Assembly: GCA_021846685.1 (NCBI GenBank)
Contig: JAJZWL010000007.1
Span: forward strand, 1-40,721
Reading direction: 5' to 3'
From: a bacterium
Lineage (GTDB): Bacteria > Patescibacteria > Dojkabacteria > JAKAPS01 > JAJZLI01
DNA length: 40,721 nt
Below the pieces are notes generated by a model. That model ran no database searches and had not been told where the DNA came from. It saw nothing but the letters and a program-made list of their open reading frames with translations. Positions 23,358 to 31,742 of this stretch are shown in pieces. Every line of letters begins with the position of its first letter. The first letter of the stretch is position 1. Both the position numbers and the translations under genes were made by a program.

Positions 23358-23630
23358 ATGAAAACTATAACTGCAAAAGAATTTCAACGTAACCATGCAT
23401 CTATTGTTAAAGAGGTGGCTAATGGTCACAAATATGAAGTTACCTTCCATCGCAAACCTATTATCGAGCTGATACCAAAATTTAAGAAAACAACCAAGGA
23501 TACTGAACCTGGAAGTCATTCAGCATTAGTTAAGTCTCTGAGTTATACACGGCCTGTTAAAGGTGATCTTTATGATCTACCATATAAGCAGTTACGAAAA
23601 AATTTGTTAAATCAAAAATATGGCAAATGA
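23358..23630 (+). CDS. Phd/YefM-type antitoxin
   Basis: 90 residues: MKTITAKEFQRNHASIVKEV followed by GHKYEVTFHRKPIIELIPK is the Phd/YefM fold (the ITAxEFQxxxxxxxxxVxxGxxxxVTxxxxPxxxLxP pattern). It would repress its own promoter and neutralise the PIN-domain toxin that starts 11 bases before its stop. The antitoxin frame is intact while the toxin is destroyed, the same state as relBE 700 bases away. Confidence 0.8.
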   Translation: MKTITAKEFQRNHASIVKEVANGHKYEVTFHRKPIIELIPKFKKTTKDTEPGSHSALVKSLSYTRPVKGDLYDLPYKQLRKNLLNQKYGK

Positions 23631-24019
23631 ATTTGTGTTTATAGATACTAAATATACTCATGGAGTTATTATTTCATCGTTCCAATTACAATATGGTGTT
23701 AACTGCAGTAATATCAATACCTGAATAGTCTATAGTTTGCACATCAATATTATCTCTTTCTACCTTACTATACTTTATAGAATCACAAAAATATGATAAA
23801 GAAATTGCCCACAGTTTTATGAAAGGATACAAAATATTGGATATGGACAATAGGGATTACAAGTGGACTGAGACCAACGACCAAGGAGACTTTGAGGATG
23901 CTCTACAAGTAGCATGTGCCAGGCGCCACAACTGTTCATACTTACTAACACTTGATAAAAAATTCAGCAATATGTATGGCAAGTATTTATCAATCCACAC
24001 AATTATGGAGAGTGAGTGA
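23620..24019 (+). pseudogene. PIN-domain toxin, multiply broken
   Basis: ATG 23620 overlaps the antitoxin stop and reads MANEFVFIDTKYTHGVII, a PIN N-terminus with the first Asp, then stops at about 23724. A second frame starts after a TAG at about 23725 and reads STLLYFIESQKYDKEIAHSF, then MKGYKILDMDNRDYKW, NDQGDFEDALQVACARRHNC and LLTLDKKF, the C-terminal half of the same fold with its acidic residues. The two pieces lie in different frames with part of the middle missing or scrambled. The gene is a clear pseudogene, and the good preservation of the second half suggests recent loss. Confidence 0.75.
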
Positions 24020-24108
24020 TAGTGATAAAATTCAGAAAAAGTGTAGGTACCCCGTAAACTGTAATATAATTCTAAAACAAGGTAGAATAACTAAGATACT
24101 AGAACAAA

Positions 24109-24326
24109 CTAAAAAACCACAAGGGATGTTATCTCTATTCCCTGCCTCTGTTCATCAATATCACAATTCAAATAGAGAGTATCTTCTTTATTATTTTTTT
24201 AATTTTCTTGAATATAACTTACTAATGTAGTTCCCCCAACTTGGCCTTGCTCCAAGTACAATAATAGCCCTGTTTTCTTTAAGTAAGTCTTTAAAAAACA
24301 AATTTTCGTAATAATCTCGGTACCAT
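24109..24326 (-). pseudogene. N-terminal remnant of an AAA ATPase (DUF4143 type)
   Basis: From ATG 24326 three frames must be joined to read the family: VPR, then YYENLFFKDLLKENRAIIVL plus GAR, then QVG-GTTLVSYIQEN, then TLYLNCDIDEQRQGIE and a stop at 24109. An extra C breaks Walker A between GAR and QVG, and its Lys codon has become GGA. At least three disruptions lie within 220 bases and nothing recognisable follows, so it is long dead. It is related to the left-edge ATPase (the LYLNCD segment is shared). Confidence 0.65.
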
Positions 24327-24346
24327 ACGAGGAATTACCCAATATG

Positions 24347-24378
24347 AGTCTTGTCTACAAGAAAATAACATTAAAATA
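24347..24378 (-). repeat. 32-bp dispersed element, copy C
   Basis: Shares AGTCTTGTC and the AACATT...AAAAT end with copies A and B. It lies just upstream of the dead AAA ATPase on the minus strand. The rest of 24379-24500 holds nothing I can identify. Confidence 0.45.
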
Positions 24379-24502
24379 TGGATAAGAAATAAAAACCTCT
24401 TTATAAAAGGTATCATTTCAATTTAACTATAAAGCTCACATTATAATGTACAATAAATATTAATTATTTAAGATAATTCCTCAATACATTGATTTTCTAA
24501 AA

Positions 24503-24531
24503 TTGACAGAATATGATACAATTCATTATCT
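24503..24531 (+). promoter_or_regulatory. rpoD promoter
   Basis: TTGACA (24503-24508), 17-bp spacer, TTATCT (24526-24531), six bases to ATG 24538. The primary sigma factor mRNA is therefore predicted to be leaderless. Confidence 0.6.
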
Positions 24532-24537
24532 GAAAGT

Positions 24538-25665
24538 ATGGTTCAAACAAAAAAAATAAAAAATAATTCACTAACAGAGACACTTATTGAAAAGGCTAAA
24601 TTAAAAGGTTTTCTTACTGAAGAAGATATACTTAATAATATAACCTTTATAGAAAATGAGATCGATATGTTAGACTCTCTTTTTATTAGACTAGAAGAGG
24701 AAAATTTAGACCTGATCTACGATGAAGATAGGCCTAAAGAAACAACTCCTACAACTAAAAAATCTAATAAAAAAGAAGTTCTCTCCCTAGAGGAAAAAAT
24801 TAAAATACTTAGAAGCATTCAAGCAAATATTGACTCTGATCCAATTAGGGCATATCTACAAGAAATAGGTAAAATACCTCTATTAACAGGACCTGAGGAA
24901 GTAATTCTGGCAAAAAGAATTAAAAAGGGAGATAAGAAAGCAAAAGAATATCTTACTACTTCAAATTTAAGATTAGTTGTTTCTATTGCAAAAAAATGGG
25001 CAAGAAAAGGAAGTTTAGACTTACTAGATCTTATTCAAGAAGGAAACTTAGGATTAATGAGAGCTGTAGATAAATTTGACTACCGAAAAGGATATAAATT
25101 TTCTACTTATGCAACTTGGTGGATAAGACAAGCTATAACAAGAGCTATTGCTGACCAAGAAAGAACTATTAGAGTTCCTGTCCATATGATTGAAACCATT
25201 CATCAAATGCAAAAAGTAAGAGGAAAATTAGCTATTGAACTTCAAAGAAATCCTAAACCTGAGGAAATTGCGGCTTCAATGGGAAAAACTGTCGAACAGG
25301 TACAAGAGATTATAAAAATATCTCAATACCCTACATCTCTATCTACACCAGTTGGAGATGATAATTCTAATACAATAGCAGATTTTATCCCAGATGAAGA
25401 TAATCCAAGACCTTCAGATATAGCAAGTAGAGATTATCTTAAAAAGCAAATACAAGAAGTTTTAATGACCCTTTCAGATAGAGAACGAAAAGTAATTGAA
25501 CTTAGATTTGGACTTCAAGATGGAGTTGCTAGAACTTTAGAAGAAGTAGGAAGAGAATTTAAAGTAACAAGAGAAAGAATAAGACAAATAGAAAGTAAGG
25601 CCTTAAAAAAACTAAAAAACAAAGAGGTAGAAAAATTACTTACAGATTATAGGGAAATAAATTAA
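24538..25665 (+). CDS. rpoD: RNA polymerase primary sigma factor (sigma-70)
   Basis: 375 residues. Region 1.2 is DPIRAYLQEIGKIPLLT (101-117). Regions 2.1-2.4 run through SNLRLVVSIAKKW, DLLDLIQEGNLGLMRAVDKF and YKFSTYATWWIRQAITRAIA, with the aromatic melting residues present. Region 3 follows, and region 4.2 contains TLEEVGREFKVTRERIRQIE, which reads the -35 box. Region 1.1 is short and the non-conserved insert is absent, as in small genomes. The TTGACA/TATAAT-type boxes across the window fit this factor. Confidence 0.97.
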   Translation: MVQTKKIKNNSLTETLIEKAKLKGFLTEEDILNNITFIENEIDMLDSLFIRLEEENLDLIYDEDRPKETTPTTKKSNKKEVLSLEEKIKILRSIQANIDSDPIRAYLQEIGKIPLLTGPEEVILAKRIKKGDKKAKEYLTTSNLRLVVSIAKKWARKGSLDLLDLIQEGNLGLMRAVDKFDYRKGYKFSTYATWWIRQAITRAIADQERTIRVPVHMIETIHQMQKVRGKLAIELQRNPKPEEIAASMGKTVEQVQEIIKISQYPTSLSTPVGDDNSNTIADFIPDEDNPRPSDIASRDYLKKQIQEVLMTLSDRERKVIELRFGLQDGVARTLEEVGREFKVTRERIRQIESKALKKLKNKEVEKLLTDYREIN

Positions 25666-25756
25666 CCTTGCACTTTCCCCTAAATAAATAAATAATATAG
25701 ACAAAAGAGACTAAATATGTTAAAAGAGAGCATATTATTTATTAATAACCTATATT

Positions 25757-26392
25757 ATGAATGAAATGACTATATTTTTATTAAGAAATGGAATACAAGA
25801 GCATACATTGTTTATACTACTTGCAGTTCCTATAGCCGCAACAATAATACTCTTTGCCAGAGATATTATAGGCATTCAATCTTTCAACCTATATACTACA
25901 GTTATAGCCGTACTCGCATTTGCATCTACTGGACTATTCCTGGGAATAACCATCACTATTCTTATATTAATATTTGATTATATAGTCAGATACTTTATAA
26001 AGGATTTAAAATTACATTATGCTTCAAAAGTTGCAATTGTGATATCTATAGTAGCTTTATCTATAATTCTATCATTATATATATCTCACAGTGCATTTAA
26101 TCTGAATACTCATATATCAGTATATTCAATGTTAATACTTTTATTGCTTGCAGATTCTCTCTCATTTACAAAGATAAATAAGGGTAATTCAAAAGGCAAT
26201 ACTGTCTATTTAGAAACAATAATTCTAGCACTTGTAACCTTTATTGTAATTGATAATTCTATTACTCATATGCTACTGTTAAAATACCCATACATCTCTG
26301 TATTGGCAATTTTAATTGATATATACATAGGAAAATTCTCAGCATTAAGACTTAGAGAATTCTATAGATTTAGAAATATATCCAAAGAATGA
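25757..26392 (+). CDS. UUP1-type 7TM membrane protein
   Basis: 211 residues, almost entirely six or seven transmembrane helices, starting with a short periplasmic segment (FLLRNGIQEHTLFILLAVPI) and ending in a basic tail (LRLREFYRFRNISKE). The pattern 'LxxxGIQxHTLxxLLxLPIxAxIIxxxRxxIGxxxF' is that of the 7TM domain usually joined to an inactive transglutaminase domain (UUP1 family). Here the transglutaminase part is missing and the protein is only the membrane module. Its stop overlaps the next start (ATGA), tying it to the ATP-grasp/protease gene, which is its usual partner. Confidence 0.7.
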   Translation: MNEMTIFLLRNGIQEHTLFILLAVPIAATIILFARDIIGIQSFNLYTTVIAVLAFASTGLFLGITITILILIFDYIVRYFIKDLKLHYASKVAIVISIVALSIILSLYISHSAFNLNTHISVYSMLILLLLADSLSFTKINKGNSKGNTVYLETIILALVTFIVIDNSITHMLLLKYPYISVLAILIDIYIGKFSALRLREFYRFRNISKE

Positions 26393-27798
26393 TTAAACTT
26401 TTAGACGAATATAAAAAATTATCAGCAACTACATTAGGAATTAATGATAGGAATTTAAACTATATAGATAAAAATTCAATAAATCTGTCTAATTCAAAAA
26501 TAAGAATTAAAAAAATACTTAATAAAAATAATATACCTACTCCTAAAACTATTACATTAATAAAAAATTTAAAAGAATTAGAGGATTTTGATTTTAATTT
26601 ATTGCCTAATAGCTTTGTTATTAAACCAAATAAAGGATTAGGAGGTGAAGGTATAATTATTATTTATGGAAGAAAGAAAAAAAGAAAAGAAACAGAAGAA
26701 GATGCTTGGATAGCACCTAATAAACAAATACTTACAAAAACAGATTTAAAAATACACCTTCTAAATATTATTAATGGATACTATTCTATTAATAAAAAAC
26801 AAGATATTGTAATCTTTGAAGAAAGAATTATTAATTCTCAATTTTTAAAAGAAAGTTTATTTATAAAAGAAGGATTACCAGATATTAGAGTAATAATATT
26901 TAAAAATTTCCCGATCATGGCAGAATTAAGAATTCCAACTATTGAATCAAAAGGGAAATCTAATCTTCATTCAGGAGGAATTGGGGTTGGAATTGATATA
27001 GCTCTCGGAATTACCACTAATGCAATTATGAAAGATAGCTATATAGAGACCCACCCTGATACAGAAGAAAGACTTAGTGGAATAACTATACCTCAGTGGA
27101 ATAAAATTCTAAACCTATCCATTCAATCAAGTATGGCAATTAAATCTAAATTTAGTGGAATTGATATAGCATTAGATAAAGACAAAGGGCCTCTTGTAAT
27201 GGAAATAAATGCTAGACCTGGACTGGCAATTCAAATAGCTAATAAGTCAGGATTAAAAGAGAGACTGGAAGCTGTTTCAAAATTAAAAATTAAGAATCCA
27301 GAATCTGCAATTATAGTTTCAAAAGAAATATTCGGAGGGGAAATAGAAGAAGAAATAGAAGAAATAACTGGGAAAATAATTCTCGGAAGATTTACAAAAA
27401 TAAAAATTAATGATGACTCAGAAATATACAAAGCTAAGATTGACACTGGAGCGTATGTCACTTCCATATCTCAAGATATAGCAGAAAAATTAGGATTTAA
27501 ATATTTAATAGAGCAATTTGATAAATTTGGGATTCAAATAACAAATAATATTGGAGCTATTTATGACACCAGAGATAACATACTCAAAGAAAACCCTGGA
27601 TTAAATCTAACTGTAGTAAAATCTGCAAATGGAATGACTATACGCCCAGTAATAAACCTATCAATACATTTTGTAGAAGAAGAAATAAGTGTTGAAACTA
27701 AAGCAACTATAACATCTCGTTCACACATGAAACATGAATTAATTATAGGACGAAGAGATCTTAAAAATTTTCTTGTTGACGTAACAAGAAATACATAA
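26389..27798 (+). CDS. ATP-grasp peptide ligase (RimK-like) fused to retropepsin-like aspartic protease
   Basis: 469 residues with two enzymes in one chain. Residues 1-300 are an ATP-grasp ligase of the alpha-L-glutamate-ligase-like type: FVIKPNKGLGGEG (about 79-91, nucleotide-binding loop), a DIRVIIF strand, and VMEINARPGL (about 268-277, Mg-binding Glu/Asn). Residues 325-469 are a RimB/DUF-'zinc protease' (PF05618-like) domain, now viewed as retropepsin-like: GRFTKIKI, KIDTGAYVTSI with the catalytic Asp-Thr-Gly (about 354-356), SRSHMKHELIIGRRDLKNF and LVDV. The ligase would add amino acids or peptides to a protein or small molecule and the protease would trim them. In most genomes these are separate genes. 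A four-base overlap with the 7TM gene suggests a membrane-linked complex. Confidence 0.8.
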   Translation: MIKLLDEYKKLSATTLGINDRNLNYIDKNSINLSNSKIRIKKILNKNNIPTPKTITLIKNLKELEDFDFNLLPNSFVIKPNKGLGGEGIIIIYGRKKKRKETEEDAWIAPNKQILTKTDLKIHLLNIINGYYSINKKQDIVIFEERIINSQFLKESLFIKEGLPDIRVIIFKNFPIMAELRIPTIESKGKSNLHSGGIGVGIDIALGITTNAIMKDSYIETHPDTEERLSGITIPQWNKILNLSIQSSMAIKSKFSGIDIALDKDKGPLVMEINARPGLAIQIANKSGLKERLEAVSKLKIKNPESAIIVSKEIFGGEIEEEIEEITGKIILGRFTKIKINDDSEIYKAKIDTGAYVTSISQDIAEKLGFKYLIEQFDKFGIQITNNIGAIYDTRDNILKENPGLNLTVVKSANGMTIRPVINLSIHFVEEEISVETKATITSRSHMKHELIIGRRDLKNFLVDVTRNT

Positions 27799-27812
27799 TA
27801 AGATTGTTCTTA

Positions 27813-28181
27813 ATGAATAAAAAGAGTAAACAGAATAAACATACAAAGATTTTTCTTTTTTTACTGTTAGTTTTTATAATATCCTTTTTTATCTCAACGC
27901 AATTCTTACTACCTGTAAAAAATTCTCAAGGCACACTAATCGTTAGAAATATATATATAGTCACTAGTGAAATTTTCTTTATTCTATTCTTTTTTATACT
28001 AACTATAATTGACTTTACAGGGAAAATATCTTTCTTGAATATACTTAAAAATGCTATATTAATACCAATTACTATAATTTCACTAGTACTACTCAATGTT
28101 TTTTCAAATCTAAATCTACTCATGATAATAACAATCCCACTCTCTGGAGTAATACTCTATATAATATTATCTATGATATAA
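27813..28181 (+). CDS. Small four-helix membrane protein
   Basis: 122 residues from ATG 27813. A Lys-rich start is followed by four transmembrane helices (about 12-32, 48-68, 77-95, 100-120). I recognise no family. It begins 15 bases after the ligase/protease stop, so it probably belongs to that transcript and could be a subunit of the same membrane system. The TTG nine bases earlier is a less likely start. Confidence 0.55.
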   Translation: MNKKSKQNKHTKIFLFLLLVFIISFFISTQFLLPVKNSQGTLIVRNIYIVTSEIFFILFFFILTIIDFTGKISFLNILKNAILIPITIISLVLLNVFSNLNLLMIITIPLSGVILYIILSMI

Positions 28182-28182
28182 T
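28174..28182 (+). promoter_or_regulatory. Extended -10 promoter of metG
   Basis: TG-A-TATAAT ends seven bases before ATG 28190. The same nine-base box occurs at the candidate small RNA (1390-1398) and at the 16320 gene. Confidence 0.65.
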
Positions 28183-28189
28183 TTAGGTT

Positions 28190-29770
28190 ATGAAAAAAGA
28201 AAAAAAATTAATAGCAGTATCTTTGCCTTATGCTAATGGAGAAGCACATATAGGTCATATTGCAGGGGGATATCTTCCAGCAGATATATATTATAGATTT
28301 ACTAAACTTATGGGAGAAGATAGTATATTTGTATCTGGATCTGATATGCATGGATCTGGAGTATTACTCTCTGCAGAAAAAATAAATATGGATCCATTAG
28401 AGTATGCATTAAAGAATCATGAGAATTTTAAAAAAGTATTTGAAGAACTTGATATAAAATTTGATATTTATTCCAATACACATACAGATATTCATAAACA
28501 AACAGTAAATGAAATTTTTCTGGACCTGTATAAATCAGGATATATTACAATTAGAGAAGAAGAACAACCTTTTTGTGAACACGATAATAAATTTATACCA
28601 GATAGGTTTGTAGAAGGTATTTGTCCTGTATGTGGAGAAATTAATGTAAAAGTAGGCGAAAGTTGTGATAAATGTGATACTTTAATACTTTTTGAAACTA
28701 TAAAATCTCCAAAATGTAAATTATGTAGAAATATACCTATATTAAAAAAAACTAAGAATTTTTTTCTAGAACTTGAAAAATTTCAAGAACAATTAGAACA
28801 ATATATATTATCAAAAAAAAATTTCAGAAAAAATGTCAAAGATTTTTCACTAGAGTATATCAAAGAAGGGCTTCTTCCTAGATCTATTACCAGAGATATG
28901 AGTTATGGACTTTCAATTCCAATAGAAGGTTTTGAAAATAAAATTATATATGTCTGGTTTGAAGCTTTGATAGGTTATATATCAGCAACAAGAGAAATAA
29001 AAAAAGACTGGAAAGAATATTGGGGTAATAATAGTAAATCGATTTTTTTTATGGGAAAAGACAATATAGTATTTCATAGTATAATTTTACCTGCTATACT
29101 TCTTGCCTCAAGTGAAAAATTTAATTTGCCTTATGAAATAGCTGCTAATGAATATTTACTTTTAGAAGGACAAAAAATGTCTAAAAGTAAAAATCATCTA
29201 CTATTAGCAAAAGATGCTCTAGAAAAATATGGGAAAGATAACTTAAGATTTTATATTGCCATAAGCTTGCCAGAAAACAAAGATTTCAATTTTAAAGAAA
29301 AAGAATTAATTACCATTGTAAATACAACACTGTCTTCAAATATAGGGAATTACGTAAATAGAACTCTGACATTTGCATATAAAAATTTTAATGGTCTAAT
29401 AGAAAAATTTGAATCTATTGAAGACACCAATTATATTAATAGCACATTTGAAGGAATAATAACTGAATTCTCTAATTTTAAAATAAAATCAGCACTCTCT
29501 CAAATAATAGCATTTTCTGATCATGCAAATAAAAGATTTGATACACTCAAAATATGGGAAAATAAGGATAAAAAAAATATGTATATTCTAGCTCAATATG
29601 TATATGCATTAGGTATATTACTTTCACCTATAATTCCAGAATCTTCTTTTAAAATATTAGATATACTTAACATAGATGCAGAAAATAAAACTTTTAAATA
29701 TTCTCCTTATTTTGGAAAAATAAAAAAGCCCTATATAATATTCCCTAAAATAGAAATTAAATATGATTGA
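28190..29770 (+). CDS. metG: Methionyl-tRNA synthetase
   Basis: 526 residues. Class I signature AHIGH (residues about 18-22) and KMSKSK (about 329-334). A zinc knuckle region between them contains CEHDNKFI, CPVCG, CDKC and CKLC, the two-knob form of the enzyme, which charges tRNA-Met. The anticodon-binding helical domain follows (from about 390). The C-terminal tRNA-binding EMAP/Trbp111 domain is absent, as in many compact genomes. The last eight bases overlap the start of tatD. Confidence 0.95.
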   Translation: MKKEKKLIAVSLPYANGEAHIGHIAGGYLPADIYYRFTKLMGEDSIFVSGSDMHGSGVLLSAEKINMDPLEYALKNHENFKKVFEELDIKFDIYSNTHTDIHKQTVNEIFLDLYKSGYITIREEEQPFCEHDNKFIPDRFVEGICPVCGEINVKVGESCDKCDTLILFETIKSPKCKLCRNIPILKKTKNFFLELEKFQEQLEQYILSKKNFRKNVKDFSLEYIKEGLLPRSITRDMSYGLSIPIEGFENKIIYVWFEALIGYISATREIKKDWKEYWGNNSKSIFFMGKDNIVFHSIILPAILLASSEKFNLPYEIAANEYLLLEGQKMSKSKNHLLLAKDALEKYGKDNLRFYIAISLPENKDFNFKEKELITIVNTTLSSNIGNYVNRTLTFAYKNFNGLIEKFESIEDTNYINSTFEGIITEFSNFKIKSALSQIIAFSDHANKRFDTLKIWENKDKKNMYILAQYVYALGILLSPIIPESSFKILDILNIDAENKTFKYSPYFGKIKKPYIIFPKIEIKYD

Positions 29771-30503
29771 TACTCATGCACATATAAATAAATTTTATTA
29801 TCCTAATATAGATGAGATCTTAGAACAGGCTCTCCTCAATGGGATTGAAAAAATAATAGTACCAGGAACATCTTTACAAGATTCTAGAGACAATCAACAG
29901 TTTAAAAATAATATGCTTTTTTATGCGATAGGAATTCATCCAGAAACTCAAGATGTAGTAACAAGAGAAGTTCTAGAAAAGATTTATAGTCCAGAAATAA
30001 TAGCTATAGGAGAATGCGGTTTGGATTATTATTACAAATATACGACTCCAGAAGAACAAGAAAAAAAATTTAGAGTACAAATTGAATATGCTATTGAAAA
30101 AAAACTTCCACTAATTGTACATACAAGAGAGGCACTTCAAGATACATATAATATTCTCTCTGATTACTATAAAAATGGAGATAGTGATAAAGGAGTTATC
30201 CATTCTGCTGCAGGAGATATTAAAATTTTAGAAAAAATTGAAAATTTAGGATTCTATCTTTCTTTTAATGGAATTTCTACTTTTCATAATGCACAAAATA
30301 TAAGAGATATAATTTTCGATACAGACACCTCTAAAATATTAATAGAAACTGATTCACCTTTTCTTTCTCCTGTTCCTGTAAGAAATCAGAAACAGAATTC
30401 TCCTTCTAATATTAAATATATTCTAGAAAATATTCAGGATATTAAGGGGAAGGATTTACAAAAAATTATCTATAATAATTCAAAAAAACTTTTCAACATT
30501 TAA
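29763..30503 (+). CDS. tatD: TatD family metal-dependent deoxyribonuclease
   Basis: 246 residues, TIM-barrel hydrolase. Metal ligands are visible: MIDTHAHI (His5, His7), IAIGECGLDYYY (Glu), LPLIVHTREA (His), GVIHSAAGD (His; the family usually has HCFSG here) and IETDSPFLSP (Asp). TatD proteins are 3'-5' DNA exonucleases linked to DNA repair. The metG-tatD pairing is common in bacteria; here they overlap by eight bases. Confidence 0.92.
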   Translation: MIDTHAHINKFYYPNIDEILEQALLNGIEKIIVPGTSLQDSRDNQQFKNNMLFYAIGIHPETQDVVTREVLEKIYSPEIIAIGECGLDYYYKYTTPEEQEKKFRVQIEYAIEKKLPLIVHTREALQDTYNILSDYYKNGDSDKGVIHSAAGDIKILEKIENLGFYLSFNGISTFHNAQNIRDIIFDTDTSKILIETDSPFLSPVPVRNQKQNSPSNIKYILENIQDIKGKDLQKIIYNNSKKLFNI

Positions 30504-30504
30504 T

Positions 30505-31425
30505 ATGAAAAATATATCAGAAATATTAAAAAAAACAAGAATACAAAGTGGACTCACTTTAGATGAAATAGAATCTAATACAAAAATAAAAAAATCTTAT
30601 TTAGAATTTATTGAAAATGGTGAATTTAATAAACTACCTTCAATATCTGCAGCTAAAGGTTTTATAAAAATATACTCCAAATATTTAGGACTAAACTATG
30701 AAGAAGCATTGGTAATATTCAGAAGAGAGAATAAAAATGAAGAAAATCATATGCTTACAAAGAAAAAAAGACGCATAAAAGTTAACTCAATAAAAAATAA
30801 ATATATCTCTTTATATATTTTTCTCATATCCCTAATATTAATACTGGCTCTAATTTACGGAATACACGAGTATATAATATTTAAAATGCCACCAAAAATA
30901 GAAATGTATACCCCATCTTCTCAAAATTTCACAACACATAATTCTTCAGTACTTTTTTCAGGAAAAATCACACTAGGAGATTATATCTATATAGACGGAG
31001 ATAAAATAAATAATATTAATTTAAATGGTACTTTTTCTCAAAAAGTAGGACTGCAAGAAGGATTAAATAATATAAACATAAAGATAAAAAATCCTCTTGG
31101 AGGACAGAATATTAAGTACTATGAAATTGATTATGTTAATAATTTCAATAATAAAATAAATGCAAAAAATGCTTTTTATATAAATATAAAAGATATCTCT
31201 AAACCTATATTTTTAAATGCTACTACGCAGAATAAAACTATATATAATAAAATTTTAAAAGGAGATATCAAAATAAAAGGTATTGCAAGTATAGTATTAA
31301 GCATAGGACAAATACAAAATGTTAAAATATTTTATAAAGGAAAAAATATAGCTCCATCAGGGATAGGATTTTCCATTATTATAATAAAATATAATAATGG
31401 AAAAATTAGTGTAACAAAAAATTAA
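30505..31425 (+). CDS. RodZ-like HTH membrane protein
   Basis: 306 residues. Residues 1-75 are the HTH of RodZ: ISEILKKTRIQSGLTLDEIE, then KKSYLEFIENGEFNKLPS and AAKGFIKIYSKYLGL. A basic juxtamembrane stretch (KKKRRIKV) precedes one transmembrane helix (about 105-127). Outside are a beta-domain resembling glucodextranase-B/Ig folds (SVLFSGKI...DGDKINNINLNGTFS) and a second small domain. RodZ links the MreB cytoskeleton to the cell-wall machine; no mreB is visible here, and the FtsA-like gene two places on may be its partner. It starts one base after the tatD stop. Confidence 0.8.
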   Translation: MKNISEILKKTRIQSGLTLDEIESNTKIKKSYLEFIENGEFNKLPSISAAKGFIKIYSKYLGLNYEEALVIFRRENKNEENHMLTKKKRRIKVNSIKNKYISLYIFLISLILILALIYGIHEYIIFKMPPKIEMYTPSSQNFTTHNSSVLFSGKITLGDYIYIDGDKINNINLNGTFSQKVGLQEGLNNINIKIKNPLGGQNIKYYEIDYVNNFNNKINAKNAFYINIKDISKPIFLNATTQNKTIYNKILKGDIKIKGIASIVLSIGQIQNVKIFYKGKNIAPSGIGFSIIIIKYNNGKISVTKN

Positions 31426-31435
31426 AAAATTATGT

Positions 31436-31441
31436 TATATT
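31436..31441 (+). promoter_or_regulatory. Extended -10 promoter inside the envelope cluster
   Basis: TG-T-TATATT ends seven bases before ATG 31449, so the small TM protein, FtsA-like and downstream genes can be transcribed separately from metG. Confidence 0.5.
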
Positions 31442-31448
31442 ATATAAT

Positions 31449-31742
31449 ATGGAGATAGTATATAGTACATTAATGATTATAATTTCAGTATTAATTATAG
31501 TAATATTGATTATACTTATAAAAACAATATTTGATATAGATAAAAATGTTGTTAAAGGAAAAGATATTATAGAAAATGTTTCTGATATCACAAAAAATGC
31601 AAAAGAAGAACAAGAAAAGATCCAAAACGTTATAAACGATAAAATAGATAAAGTAACTTTTATATCTAAATTAAAAATAGTAGAAAATTTAGTAGGAACA
31701 ATTTCAAAAATTTATAAAAATAAAAAAAAGGATAATCATTAA
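31449..31742 (+). CDS. Small membrane-anchored coiled-coil protein
   Basis: 97 residues: one N-terminal transmembrane helix (about 7-29), then a charged helical region with heptad-like spacing (30-75) and a Lys-rich end. Such proteins often act as membrane-bound scaffolds. It lies between the RodZ-like and FtsA-like genes and its stop codon shares a base with the FtsA-like start (TAATG), so it is probably made together with FtsA and may help hold it at the membrane. I recognise no named family. Confidence 0.6.
   Translation: MEIVYSTLMIIISVLIIVILIILIKTIFDIDKNVVKGKDIIENVSDITKNAKEEQEKIQNVINDKIDKVTFISKLKIVENLVGTISKIYKNKKKDNH

Noticed and set aside
23183..23392. 69-codon frame starting with TTG
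   Set aside because: It lacks an ATG and promoter and overlaps the Phd start; its middle looks protein-like but I cannot name it, so I list it only as debris.
23952..24230. Plus-strand frame of 92 codons overlapping the end of the PIN remnant
   Set aside because: It runs antisense across the AAA remnant, has no family resemblance and no promoter.
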